Below are positions 51,473-60,363 of a stretch of DNA of 64,000 nt, piece after piece (the stretch's first letter is position 1; each line of letters starts with the position of its first letter). The notes beneath the pieces were generated by a model. The model did no database searches, was not told where the DNA came from, and saw only the letters and a list, made by a program, of their open reading frames with translations. The DNA comes from Sporocytophaga myxococcoides DSM 11118 (GTDB lineage: Bacteria > Bacteroidota > Bacteroidia > Cytophagales > Cytophagaceae), in the NCBI RefSeq assembly GCF_000426725.1, contig NZ_AUFX01000005.1, positions 248,001 to 312,000 on the forward strand, in the 5' to 3' direction. A program made the position numbers and the translations under genes.

Positions 51473-54166
51473 TTATATTAAAACTTTTCTGTTATTTCTT
51501 TCGATTCCGAATGTAAGTATTTTGTCAATGAAATCATAAGGCTTGTAGCCGTTGATCGCCGTCTGATGGAAAATACAGGTTGCCGGTGTCATACCTGGCA
51601 ACGAGTTTACCTCTATAACTATTGTCTCTGCTCTGTTATCATCATAAATTTTAACGAAAGCATCGATACGGGCGTATCCTTGAATGTTAAGAATTTTTGC
51701 AGCTCTTTGAAGTTCAGCTCTCACCTGAGAAGAAATATGTTTCTGAGCTTCAGGATCTTTGCTGTATCTGGCAGGTGTTATATTCTGTCCTTCACCGGCA
51801 AGGAATTTTTCTTCAAGTGAAAGTACATCTCCTGTAGCCAGGGTTTCACTCGGCTCAAACATTTCATATTCGATTTCTCCGCTTGCATTAAATCTGGTTA
51901 GCAAACCTCCCGTAACTTCAAGGAAATGTTTTGCATTACCTTTACTTACAAGATCTTCTATCAGAAAATAATTTTTGCAAGGAAATTCTTCATTGTACTT
52001 CAGTTTTAAAGTTCTTGAAGAGTCAGAATCTCTGAGATCATCCCATGCAAAGATTAATTTTGCATAAGCGGTCAGTTCTTCCAGGTTATTAATCTTTTTT
52101 ACTGCAGAGCTGCATCCATCGTCAGCTGGTTTTGCAATAATAGGATATTGGAAAGTGCTTTCGATTTCTTTAATAAGTGTGTCATAATCTTTGGCCCACT
52201 CATTTTTAAATACCAGTTTATGATTGGCAACCTTTACGCCGTTCTCTCTGAGAAGTTTGTTGGTCTCATACTTATTAATTGTGATCTGAGAGCTTTCAAT
52301 ACCTGATCCGTTATATGGAACACCGAATTTCTCAAGGTTGCCTTGAATCACTCCGTCTTCTCCTGGTCTTCCGTGCAATGCAATAAATACCGAATCAACT
52401 TTTTCAGCCAGTTCAGGGTAACTGATTTCTCTTGGCTCAAGTATGGCATTACCTGCATATTTAACAGTGATATCTTTTGCTTCAGTGATCACCTTTTGTA
52501 TAACAGGATGCTTGGATTTTGAGTCTGCTGAAAGGACCTTATCTCTGATGTCATCTGCATTGTCTTTCAACATGATGTTTACAGGAATAAGATAAAGCTT
52601 GTGTGATTCTTCATTTCCTGTAAGGAAAATCGGCACAGGCTCATATTTTTTGCTGGAAGCCAGCTTCTCAAATATGTTTCTTCCGCTCTCCACGGAAATA
52701 TGCCTTTCAGAAGAATAACCACCCATAATTACTGCAACTTTTGTTTTCTCTGAAGTAGCAGTATTCAGTCTGTGAAGGTTTGAGTCAAGTGAATTCAATA
52801 ACTGCTTGAATGCAAAAGTCTTCTTACCTGTTTTAATTCTTTCTGCAAGTGATGTTCTGATAATATAGGTCAGGAATTGAGATGGATTTAATCCTATCTC
52901 TGCTGCCTGATGGAAAAAGAAACTTGATGGAAGCATTCCCGAAGTAGTATTCGGATCGTTCAGGAAAATTTCTCCTTCCTGATTGATGAACCCGTCCAGA
53001 CGTGCATAAACGTTGAAGTTTAATTCATTGAAAAGACGCTCGCATGCTGTTCTGATTCCTTCGATCTGATTGGTTGGAATGTCAATCGGGGTAACTTTTC
53101 TGCTCATACCCGGAAGGTATTTTGAGCGATAGTCAAATACGTCGTTCCCTTTACGAATTTCTGTTGGAGGTAGTGCTACTGCTTTACCTTTATCATCCTG
53201 CACTACAATACAGCTGAACTCTTTGCCACTGATGAAACCTTCAATAACGATTTCTTCTTCGTTGTCAAGGCTTTCAAGGATCAAAGTTGTATCTGACTGA
53301 CTGAAATGATAATTAAGATGATCGAAAAGGTATTCCGGATGGTTGATCTTATTACCGCTGATCATTACCGGCAGACCAATACCATCACGTATATCTGTTA
53401 ATGTTCTTATGAAATTGATTTTACCTTCTTCTGAAAGGCTAGTCCAGTCCTGTTTTGAAACTGGTTGCATGAAAAAGCTTCTGTAAACAGCTTTTTCAAA
53501 TGCCTGATTATCTTCTTTACTGATTACGGAGATTCCGATAGAAGACCCCTGGTAAGGAGCTTTTACCACAAATGGAAGTCCTAGTTCATTCTTAAAATGA
53601 TGGAAAAAAGATGATTTGTCTGTTTCATTCAGCCAGTCTGCTTTTTTCAGATAAAGATTTCTGGGTCCCGGAAATCCTGCATTCTTCATCAGTTTCTTTT
53701 GTACGATCTTGTTGATTCCGATAGAAGAAGGAAGTATCCCTGATCCAGAATAAGGAATATTATACCACTCCAATAATCCCTGAATGTTCCCGTCTTCACC
53801 GTATGGACCGTGAAGTGCCAGAAACGCAAAGTCAAAGAGCTTTGAGAATTCATCAGGCTGAATTCTTCTTCCTACCTGCCGAATAACGTTTTCTCTTTCT
53901 TCTATGCTTAAATCTCCCAGAGATTCGATATATATCTGAAATCCTCGTGGAGTAGGGGGAAGATGGTTAAACGGAGGGAAAAAATCTCTGATAGTACCTT
54001 TATATATGTATTGCCAATCCAGTAGGATAAAGTCACCTACACTGTCAACAAATACTGGAACAGCTTCAAATAAATTCTTATTAAGATTGTCATAAACGGT
54101 ACGTCCACCTGCAAAGGAAATCTCTCTTTCTCTTGACTGTCCGCCAAAAAATATTCCTATTTTCAT
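51473..54166 (-). CDS. Tandem-fused D-alanine-D-alanine ligase (two ATP-grasp units)
   Basis: 897 residues, about two to three times a normal Ddl (about 310-370). Unit 1 (residues 1-470) starts KIGIFFGGQSREREISFAGG; unit 2 (475-897) starts KVAVIMGGYSSERHISVESG. Both have the Ddl core HG-x-x-GEDG-x-IQG-x-LE (unit 1 HGPYGEDG, unit 2 HGRPGEDG). Unit 2 has the standard metal motif IEVNSLPGMTPA with Glu852 and Asn854. In unit 1 this is FLNDPNTTSGMLPS, with Asp404 in place of Glu, so unit 1 may be altered in activity or specificity. The family makes the D-Ala-D-Ala dipeptide for peptidoglycan in the cytoplasm. It abuts the PASTA gene. Confidence 0.9.
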   Translation of the reverse strand: MKIGIFFGGQSREREISFAGGRTVYDNLNKNLFEAVPVFVDSVGDFILLDWQYIYKGTIRDFFPPFNHLPPTPRGFQIYIESLGDLSIEERENVIRQVGRRIQPDEFSKLFDFAFLALHGPYGEDGNIQGLLEWYNIPYSGSGILPSSIGINKIVQKKLMKNAGFPGPRNLYLKKADWLNETDKSSFFHHFKNELGLPFVVKAPYQGSSIGISVISKEDNQAFEKAVYRSFFMQPVSKQDWTSLSEEGKINFIRTLTDIRDGIGLPVMISGNKINHPEYLFDHLNYHFSQSDTTLILESLDNEEEIVIEGFISGKEFSCIVVQDDKGKAVALPPTEIRKGNDVFDYRSKYLPGMSRKVTPIDIPTNQIEGIRTACERLFNELNFNVYARLDGFINQEGEIFLNDPNTTSGMLPSSFFFHQAAEIGLNPSQFLTYIIRTSLAERIKTGKKTFAFKQLLNSLDSNLHRLNTATSEKTKVAVIMGGYSSERHISVESGRNIFEKLASSKKYEPVPIFLTGNEESHKLYLIPVNIMLKDNADDIRDKVLSADSKSKHPVIQKVITEAKDITVKYAGNAILEPREISYPELAEKVDSVFIALHGRPGEDGVIQGNLEKFGVPYNGSGIESSQITINKYETNKLLRENGVKVANHKLVFKNEWAKDYDTLIKEIESTFQYPIIAKPADDGCSSAVKKINNLEELTAYAKLIFAWDDLRDSDSSRTLKLKYNEEFPCKNYFLIEDLVSKGNAKHFLEVTGGLLTRFNASGEIEYEMFEPSETLATGDVLSLEEKFLAGEGQNITPARYSKDPEAQKHISSQVRAELQRAAKILNIQGYARIDAFVKIYDDNRAETIVIEVNSLPGMTPATCIFHQTAINGYKPYDFIDKILTFGIERNNRKVLI

Positions 54167-54273
54167 GATATAATCCTTCTTTTTACCGGTTAAAGTATAT
54201 TTTGGGTTGATGTATTAAAAATTAATACCGACAGTAAAGCAGTATTATTGTTTTGTAATAAGTTGAATATCTA

Positions 54274-54573
54274 CTAGTATACTGTTGATGGCATTACTGC
54301 GTGCGGGTCGTCCGGAGCCGTGATATTTACCGCTACTACACTGGTAATTTCCGGAACAGCTTTTTTGATAGCTTCTTCCACTCCAGCTTTTAATGTCATA
54401 GCAGACATCGGGCAAGAACCGCAAGCTCCCAGAAGTTCAAGTTTGGCAACCATATTTTCTGTTACCTCTATTACTCTTACATTACCTCCGTCAGCTTCCA
54501 GGTATGGTCTGATGCTGTTCAAAGCAGCTTCTACTTTTTCAATTAATCCGGAATTTGGTGCTGTAGTATTCAT
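54274..54573 (-). CDS. NifU C-terminal domain Fe-S scaffold protein
   Basis: 99 residues. The sequence VEAALNSIRPYLEADGGNVR and the motif LLGACGSCPMSAMTLKAGVE, with C-x2-C, are the NifU-C/NfuA core that assembles and passes on Fe-S clusters. No N-terminal IscU part is present, and the size is usual for stand-alone NifU-C proteins in Bacteroidota. It is preceded by the Mrp ATPase gene (33-base gap), a frequent pair in Fe-S cluster delivery. ATG 54573 is clear. The end VMPSTVY is short and not annotated. Confidence 0.9.
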   Translation of the reverse strand: MNTTAPNSGLIEKVEAALNSIRPYLEADGGNVRVIEVTENMVAKLELLGACGSCPMSAMTLKAGVEEAIKKAVPEITSVVAVNITAPDDPHAVMPSTVY

Positions 54574-54606
54574 TTTATCTTTTATAAGCCTTGTAAACTT
54601 AATTTT

Positions 54607-55704
54607 TTAAACTTTGATTTCCACTCTTTTGGTAGCCTCAGACTCTGCATTTCTGATTGCAACTTGCTGAGCGAGCGCTTCTGCAAGCTCTTTGAATGCT
54701 TCTGCAATTACGTCATTTTGCATTGCTGCAGGCTTTCCGTTGTCTCCACACTCTCTGATTCCCTGCACCAATGGTATCTGTCCTAATAAGGGAACGTTAT
54801 TACTTTCGGCAAATCCTTTACCTCCGTTTTCCCCAAAAATAAAATATTTATTATCAGGTAGTTCAAGTGGGGTAAAATAAGCCATATTTTCAACAACTCC
54901 CAAAACGGGTACATTAATTTGTGGTTGTCTGAACATTCCTAATCCTCTCTGTGCATCTGCTAGTGCAACTTTCTGAGGGGTAGTGACAACAATGGCACCT
55001 GTTACGGATACCGTCTGAACAAGAGTAAGGTGAATATCGCTGGTTCCCGGAGGCAGGTCTATTAAAAGATAATCAAGCTCTCCCCATTTGCAATCTGAAA
55101 AGAACTGCTTCAATGCTGAACTTGCCATTGGTCCTCTCCATACCATTGCATGGTCCGGGGGAGTAAGAAAGCCGATTGACATCAATTCTACACCGTATTG
55201 CTTTACCGGAATGATGAAATTTTTTCCATTTTCCTGGATTACGCTTGGACGTACATCTTCAAGATCAAACATGGTAGGCATGGATGGTCCGAATATATCT
55301 GCATCGATCAAACCAACTTTAGCGCCTAATTTAGTCAGTGCTATGGCAAGATTGGCGGTAACTGTAGATTTACCTACACCGCCTTTGCCTGAGGAAATGG
55401 CTATAATATTTTTTACTCCCGGAAGCATCGGACCGGCACTGGTTCTAGCCGATGTAACATCTGCAGTCATATGAACTTCAACTTTTGCATCAGCGGAAAC
55501 AAGTTTATGAATTGCATCAACGCATGAAGATTTGATAAGTTCTTTGAGCGGGCAGGCTGGAGTTGTTAAAACTACAGTAAATGAAATTTTATTTCCTTCA
55601 GTCTGAACATCCTTAATCATGTTTAAGGTCACAAGATCTTTTTTCAGATCCGGTTCCTGAACTGTTGATAAGGCTTTAAGAATTTGTTCTTTAGTAAAAA
55701 CCAT
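54607..55704 (-). CDS. Mrp/NBP35-type P-loop ATPase, iron-sulfur carrier
   Basis: 365 residues. The N-terminal MIP18/DUF59 domain (about 1-85, LSTVQEPDLKKDLVTLNMIK) is followed by the ParA/Mrp ATPase (about 95-340) with deviant Walker A SSGKGGVGKSTVTANLA, switch DADIFGPSMP and DLPPGTSDIHLT. Unlike many Mrp proteins it lacks a conserved CxxC near the end: the only nearby Cys is in GIRECGDNGKP, so cluster binding may differ. ATG 55704 is used; the codon before it (TTG 55707) reads in frame but adds nothing. Operon with NifU-C. Confidence 0.9.
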   Translation of the reverse strand: MVFTKEQILKALSTVQEPDLKKDLVTLNMIKDVQTEGNKISFTVVLTTPACPLKELIKSSCVDAIHKLVSADAKVEVHMTADVTSARTSAGPMLPGVKNIIAISSGKGGVGKSTVTANLAIALTKLGAKVGLIDADIFGPSMPTMFDLEDVRPSVIQENGKNFIIPVKQYGVELMSIGFLTPPDHAMVWRGPMASSALKQFFSDCKWGELDYLLIDLPPGTSDIHLTLVQTVSVTGAIVVTTPQKVALADAQRGLGMFRQPQINVPVLGVVENMAYFTPLELPDNKYFIFGENGGKGFAESNNVPLLGQIPLVQGIRECGDNGKPAAMQNDVIAEAFKELAEALAQQVAIRNAESEATKRVEIKV

Positions 55705-55813
55705 CAATTAAATAATCCTTCTGTTGTATCTGTGCAATTTACTCAAAAATGCTCAAATGTCTTAACAAAACTATTTCCGAATAAGTTGTCTTTCCCCTTA
55801 AATAATTGAGTAT

Positions 55814-56794
55814 TTATTCTTTTGGTGAAAATAATACTACATTATTTTTTATAGGAGGAATGGTTTTGAGGTAGGCATACAATGCCTTGAGGTCTGCTTC
55901 TTCCATTCCTGCATACATTGTCCATGGCATATTTGTATTAAAACGACCTTTTTGAACAACCATGTTCCTTGCTGCTGAATCAGTGTAAGCCTTAAATCTT
56001 TTTACAAACTGCTCTTCAGTCCAGTTTCCGATCCCTGTTTCTTTGTCAGGAGTAATATTCGCAGATCTGACAATACCTCCATGGGGGAGTGGAAATTCAA
56101 ATCCTCCTGCATTTTCCATGCCTGCGACTTTGCGTCCTTTATCCTGTTTTGTATGACAGTCCGTACAGGAAGCTGCGATATAAATATATTTTCCGTAAGC
56201 CACTAAATCAGTTGAGTCAGGAATTTTATGAAAATCCGGTTTTTGAGGAATGGTATTGATAATGAAATTCATTGGGAAATCTGCTTTAGATTCGGGAGCT
56301 TGTTTACCTACAGGTTTTAATGTTCTGAGATAAGCAATAATGCATTTTATGTCATCTTCATCCATTTTGCCATATGCAGGATGGGGCATCACACTGAACA
56401 AAGCTTTTCCGTCTTTGGAAACACCACTTGTAATAGCTCTGAAAATTTCCCCGTCTGTCCAGTTGCCAATGCCAACAGGTGAAAGATTCTGAGCATAAAA
56501 TGTACCCGGAAATCCCATCTTCTGGTTAAATTCTTCCCCTCCGCTGCCCAGGGTGCCTTCCACCATTGGTCCTGCGAATTTATTCCAGTCTCTTTCAGAG
56601 TGACAATCCATGCAAACAGATAGATAGTTGGCCAGATATTTACCTCTTGCAACTTTTGCCGGACTCATATCTATTTTCATTTCCGGAGCAGGACCTACAT
56701 TGGGTAAGGCAAATTTCATATATATAAGTGCACCGATCAGGAGAATAAAAACACCGGCAAAAATGAATAAGAGTACTTTAAAAAGTTTTATCAT
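55814..56794 (-). CDS. Membrane-anchored diheme cytochrome c
   Basis: 326 residues. N-terminal helix (LFKVLLFIFAGVFILLIGAL) anchors it to the membrane, with the rest in the periplasm. Two C-x-x-C-H heme sites are present: CMDCH at about residue 62 and CTDCH at about 213, each followed by a cytochrome c fold with a distal Met candidate (FSVMPHPAYGKM and TNMPWTMYAGM). Two tandem units of about 140 residues suggest a duplicated single domain. It probably carries electrons in respiration. It is transcribed toward the Mrp gene with a 109-base gap; no oxidase genes adjoin. Confidence 0.88.
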   Translation of the reverse strand: MIKLFKVLLFIFAGVFILLIGALIYMKFALPNVGPAPEMKIDMSPAKVARGKYLANYLSVCMDCHSERDWNKFAGPMVEGTLGSGGEEFNQKMGFPGTFYAQNLSPVGIGNWTDGEIFRAITSGVSKDGKALFSVMPHPAYGKMDEDDIKCIIAYLRTLKPVGKQAPESKADFPMNFIINTIPQKPDFHKIPDSTDLVAYGKYIYIAASCTDCHTKQDKGRKVAGMENAGGFEFPLPHGGIVRSANITPDKETGIGNWTEEQFVKRFKAYTDSAARNMVVQKGRFNTNMPWTMYAGMEEADLKALYAYLKTIPPIKNNVVLFSPKE

Positions 56795-57047
56795 ATAGAA
56801 TATTCATCTTGGTTAAAACTAATAAAAAGGAGTATTGGATACTTTTCCACATTAAAATAAAGGAAAGTGTGAATAACCTGTTAAAAAGATGTGGAATTTG
56901 AGAAAGGATCTTCATCTACAATCAATTTGATCAATTCTGTCTTTTTATTAAAAATGTTAAAATGTTATTAACCGGATAATATAAAGTGTTGTTTTCAATG
57001 CCTCATTTAAATTTGTTAAATTTAATACCTCATAATTTAAAGGCAGA

Positions 57048-58994
57048 ATGGCAGTTTCCAAGGAGATCCTCGACAAGATTAATGAAAGCATTGATATAGT
57101 AGAAGTTATTGGGGATTTTGTAACTCTCAAAAAGAAAGGCCATTACTATAGCGCCTGTTGCCCCTTTCACAATGAAAAAACTCCCTCTTTTGCTGTAACT
57201 CCCGCGAAAGGCATTTATAAATGCTTTGGTTGTGGTAAAGCCGGTGATGCCATCCGCTTTGTGATGGACATTGAAGGCTTGAGCTATATAGAAGCCATGA
57301 AATATCTTGGCAAAAAATATGGCATTGATATACCTGAGGGACCAACTAAAGATATTGACTTTCACAAGCAAAATGAAAGAGAAAGCCTTCTCATTATCTT
57401 GCAATATGCAAAGAATTATTTCCAGAAGATTTTACAGGAACATGATGAGGGCCAGTCTATTGGTTACAGCTATTTCAAAGAAAGAGGATTTTCTGACTCA
57501 ACGATTAAGAAATTTGATCTGGGGTATAGCCTGGAAGAATGGGAAGGGCTTTTTAAACAGGCTGTAAAAGAAGGTTTTTCTATTGAAATGCTGGAAAAAG
57601 CCGGACTGGTTGTAAGAAAGGAAAATGCTAATGATAAAAATTCTGTAAGGCACTACGATAGGTTCAGGGCCAGGGTAATCTTTCCAATTCATAATGTCAC
57701 AGGGAAAGTTATTGCTTTCGGGGCCAGGATTCTGAAAACCGATAAAAGTCAGCCCAAGTACCTTAACTCTCCTGAAACTGAAGTTTATCATAAAAGTAAA
57801 ATTCTCTACGGGATTTACCAGGCAAAGCAGTCTATCCGTCAGGAAGATAATTGCTTTCTTGTAGAAGGTTATACCGACGTAATTAGTCTGCATCAGGCGG
57901 GAATTGAAAACGCGGTTGCATCGTCAGGTACTTCACTCACTGAAGATCAGGTAAGGTTGATCAGCCGATATACCATCAACATTACCATTTTATATGACGG
58001 AGATATTGCCGGTATAAAAGCATCCATGCGCGGTATCGACATGATCCTGGAGCAGGGGATGAATGTGAATGTGGTGACCTTTCCTGATAGTGAGGATCCG
58101 GATAGCTATGTCAGGAAGCTTGGTGGGGAAGAATTTAAGAAATATATAAAGGCTTCCAAAAAAGACTTTATCAGTTTTAAAACGGCTCTTTTCTTAAAGG
58201 AAACGGAAGGTGATCCTGTAAAAAAAGCAGGAGTGATCAGGGAAATTGTGGAAAGTATTTCCAAGATTCCCGATGCCATAAAAAGAGCTGTATTTTTTAA
58301 GCAATGCAGCGCTCTTATGGAGATAGAGGAACAAACCCTCATTTCCGAATATAATAAAATTGTTCTTAAAAAGAATCAGGAAAAGAAGCATGAAGATGCT
58401 CCTCCCCCTGATCTGCCTCCCGATTTTTTTAATCCTGATTATGAACCTGTTCAGGAAGAGAAAAAGCCTGAATTGACTTCCATTGAAGCGCATGAAAGGG
58501 AAATTTTAAGGCTTATCATAAACTACGCACCTGTAAAACTTGAAGAATCGAAGAGGTTGTATGAGTATGTGCTGGAACAGGTAGAAGACATTGATTTTCA
58601 CACTGACATTTACAGGAGAATGCTTGAGATGGTTAAATCTGAGCATGATAACGGCAATTTGCCCGACAAAGGCTTTTTTATTCAGCACAATGATGAAAAA
58701 ATAAGAAATGAGGCAGTGGACATGTTGGTCTCCAAATACGATTATAGTCCGAACTGGGAAAAGAAATTTAAAATCTTTATAACCAAAGAAGAAGATAACC
58801 TTGCAGAAATTATCTATTCCTGTGTTTTGAAGCTTAAAAAGCTTAATGTGATGTTCTTACTGGAGCAAAATAAAGAGCAGTTAAAAAATAATCCTTCGGA
58901 AGAAGAGCAGATAAGGCTGATGATGATCTACACAAACCTGAAAAAGGTGGATATGGAATTGGCCAAGATGATTGGAAACGTAATCTCGAAATGA
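57048..58994 (+). CDS. dnaG: DNA primase
   Basis: 648 residues. The N-terminal zinc domain CPFHNEKTPSFAV…YKCFGCGKAG (Cys-His-Cys-Cys) is followed by the catalytic core with RFRARVIFPIHN (about 205-216) and the TOPRIM domain FLVEGYTDVISLHQAG (about residues 268-283, catalytic Glu) with ILYDGDIAGIKA (about 312-323). The C-terminal helicase-binding region (about 470-640) is charged. It makes RNA primers for replication on the lagging strand. Just upstream, TTAAATTT (57007-57014) and AAATTTAA (57018-57025) form a perfect inverted repeat that may be part of its promoter. AAATGA…TCATTT at 58989-59009 could act as a weak terminator. Confidence 0.95.
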   Translation: MAVSKEILDKINESIDIVEVIGDFVTLKKKGHYYSACCPFHNEKTPSFAVTPAKGIYKCFGCGKAGDAIRFVMDIEGLSYIEAMKYLGKKYGIDIPEGPTKDIDFHKQNERESLLIILQYAKNYFQKILQEHDEGQSIGYSYFKERGFSDSTIKKFDLGYSLEEWEGLFKQAVKEGFSIEMLEKAGLVVRKENANDKNSVRHYDRFRARVIFPIHNVTGKVIAFGARILKTDKSQPKYLNSPETEVYHKSKILYGIYQAKQSIRQEDNCFLVEGYTDVISLHQAGIENAVASSGTSLTEDQVRLISRYTINITILYDGDIAGIKASMRGIDMILEQGMNVNVVTFPDSEDPDSYVRKLGGEEFKKYIKASKKDFISFKTALFLKETEGDPVKKAGVIREIVESISKIPDAIKRAVFFKQCSALMEIEEQTLISEYNKIVLKKNQEKKHEDAPPPDLPPDFFNPDYEPVQEEKKPELTSIEAHEREILRLIINYAPVKLEESKRLYEYVLEQVEDIDFHTDIYRRMLEMVKSEHDNGNLPDKGFFIQHNDEKIRNEAVDMLVSKYDYSPNWEKKFKIFITKEEDNLAEIIYSCVLKLKKLNVMFLLEQNKEQLKNNPSEEEQIRLMMIYTNLKKVDMELAKMIGNVISK

Positions 58995-59056
58995 CATTTA
59001 AAATCATTTTTTGTATTATTGTTACTGTTTAATTCAGTTTTTAACTCTGTCAGGTT

Positions 59057-59122
59057 TACTTTTGCAGAGTATAGAAGTAGATGGCAGCAAATTGAATTCA
59101 AATGAATTCATTTGAAGTTGCC
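59057..59122 (+). promoter_or_regulatory. Promoter and leader hairpin of the glycosyltransferase operon
   Basis: TACTTTTG (59057-59064) is a perfect TAnnTTTG -7 box. The predicted leader then contains an inverted repeat of GGCAGCAAATTGAATTC (59083-59099) with the segment from GAATTC (59104) to GCC (59122), paired around a 4-base loop. The start codon lies 35 bases further on. Confidence 0.5.
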
Positions 59123-59157
59123 GGAACTGAGGCAGTATATATTTAATTGAGGTTTAC

Positions 59158-60363
59158 TTGAAAATTTTATTCATTAGTCCCCGAGTGCCATATCCTCCAA
59201 CAGATGGAGGTGCAATAGCGATATACAACACTGTTACCGGAGCAGCAAGGGCGGGGCATGAAGTATATCTACTCTCACTTAACACGCCAAAACATTTGCA
59301 GGAAGGGCCTGTGGTTCCTGGTTTAGTATATCAGGAAGCAGTTTTTGTGGATACCAGATTTTCTTTTTTTAAAGCTGTTAAAAATATTATTGGCGGTAAA
59401 TTGCCCTACATAGCAGAAAGGTTTGTATCTGAAGATTTTTCGCAAGCAATCGAAAGACTTTTGAAAAAAAATACTTTCGATATTATACAGTTTGAAGGGA
59501 CCTATGTAGCCTGGTATGTAGATGTAGTAAAGAAATTCAGCAATTGCCCCTTAGTTATAAGAGCGCATAATGTAGAGTATGTAATCTGGGAAAGACTTGC
59601 AGAAAATAAAACCAATCCCATTAAGAAATATCTCTACAATGATATGGTAAAAAAACTCAAGGTGCTTGAGAAAGATTACTATAATAAATTCGATGGTATT
59701 GCCTCCATTACATTTGATGACGGAGAGCGGTTAAGGGCGCTTGGAATTAATAAATCTATAAAAGTTGTCCCCTTTGGAGTGGGAATTGAAAAATTTCTTC
59801 ACAAAGAGGAAGTTCCTAAGAAGCCTTTCACTATTTTCATGCTTGGTTCACTTGACTGGAGACCCAATCAGGAAGCAGCAATTTGGTTTGTAGAAAATAT
59901 TTGGCCAGAGTTAAGTAAGGCAATTCCTCAATTGGAATTGCATATTGCAGGGAAAAATACTCCACCAAAAATTTATAAATTAAAGCAGGACAGAGTCTAT
60001 ATTCATGGCTTTATAGAGGACTCGCTTAGATTTATGCAGGAATATGACTTAATGGCTGTTCCTTTACTTTCCGGAGGGGGGATGAGAGTTAAAATTATAG
60101 AGGGAATGGCTTTACATAAAGCAATTATCTCCTCTGCGATTGGTGCCGAAGGAATCATGTGCGAAGACGAAAAAAATATTCTTTTGGCGAACACGAAAGA
60201 AGAATGGATAGGGAAGATTAAGAATTACTTTAAAGACACTGAGAAATACCGCAATTTGGGGAACAATGCCGGTCGTCTGGTAGAAAATACCTATTCAAAT
60301 CAAGTAGTGACAAGAACATTTATTGATTTTTATAAACAACTTATTATTAAGAAAAAGGCATGA
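59158..60363 (+). CDS. Glycosyltransferase (GT4-like)
   Basis: 401 residues in two Rossmann domains of a GT-B enzyme. The N-terminus KILFISPRVPYPPTDGGAIA holds the acceptor-side glycine-rich loop. The nucleotide-sugar side shows FTIFMLGSLDWRPNQEAAIW, FIEDSLRFMQEYDLMAVPLL and GGGMRVKIIEGMALHKAI with the donor-contacting Glu. The start is a TTG, supported because the conserved N-terminus begins exactly there and GAGG lies 6 bases upstream. The gene overlaps the next glycosyltransferase by 4 bases. The product is likely a surface or exopolysaccharide; sugar and acceptor are unknown. Confidence 0.88.
   Translation: MKILFISPRVPYPPTDGGAIAIYNTVTGAARAGHEVYLLSLNTPKHLQEGPVVPGLVYQEAVFVDTRFSFFKAVKNIIGGKLPYIAERFVSEDFSQAIERLLKKNTFDIIQFEGTYVAWYVDVVKKFSNCPLVIRAHNVEYVIWERLAENKTNPIKKYLYNDMVKKLKVLEKDYYNKFDGIASITFDDGERLRALGINKSIKVVPFGVGIEKFLHKEEVPKKPFTIFMLGSLDWRPNQEAAIWFVENIWPELSKAIPQLELHIAGKNTPPKIYKLKQDRVYIHGFIEDSLRFMQEYDLMAVPLLSGGGMRVKIIEGMALHKAIISSAIGAEGIMCEDEKNILLANTKEEWIGKIKNYFKDTEKYRNLGNNAGRLVENTYSNQVVTRTFIDFYKQLIIKKKA

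Noticed and set aside
55088-55474. Plus-strand frame of 128 codons inside the Mrp gene
   Set aside because: It lies wholly opposite the conserved ATPase motifs of the Mrp gene, so it is a shadow.
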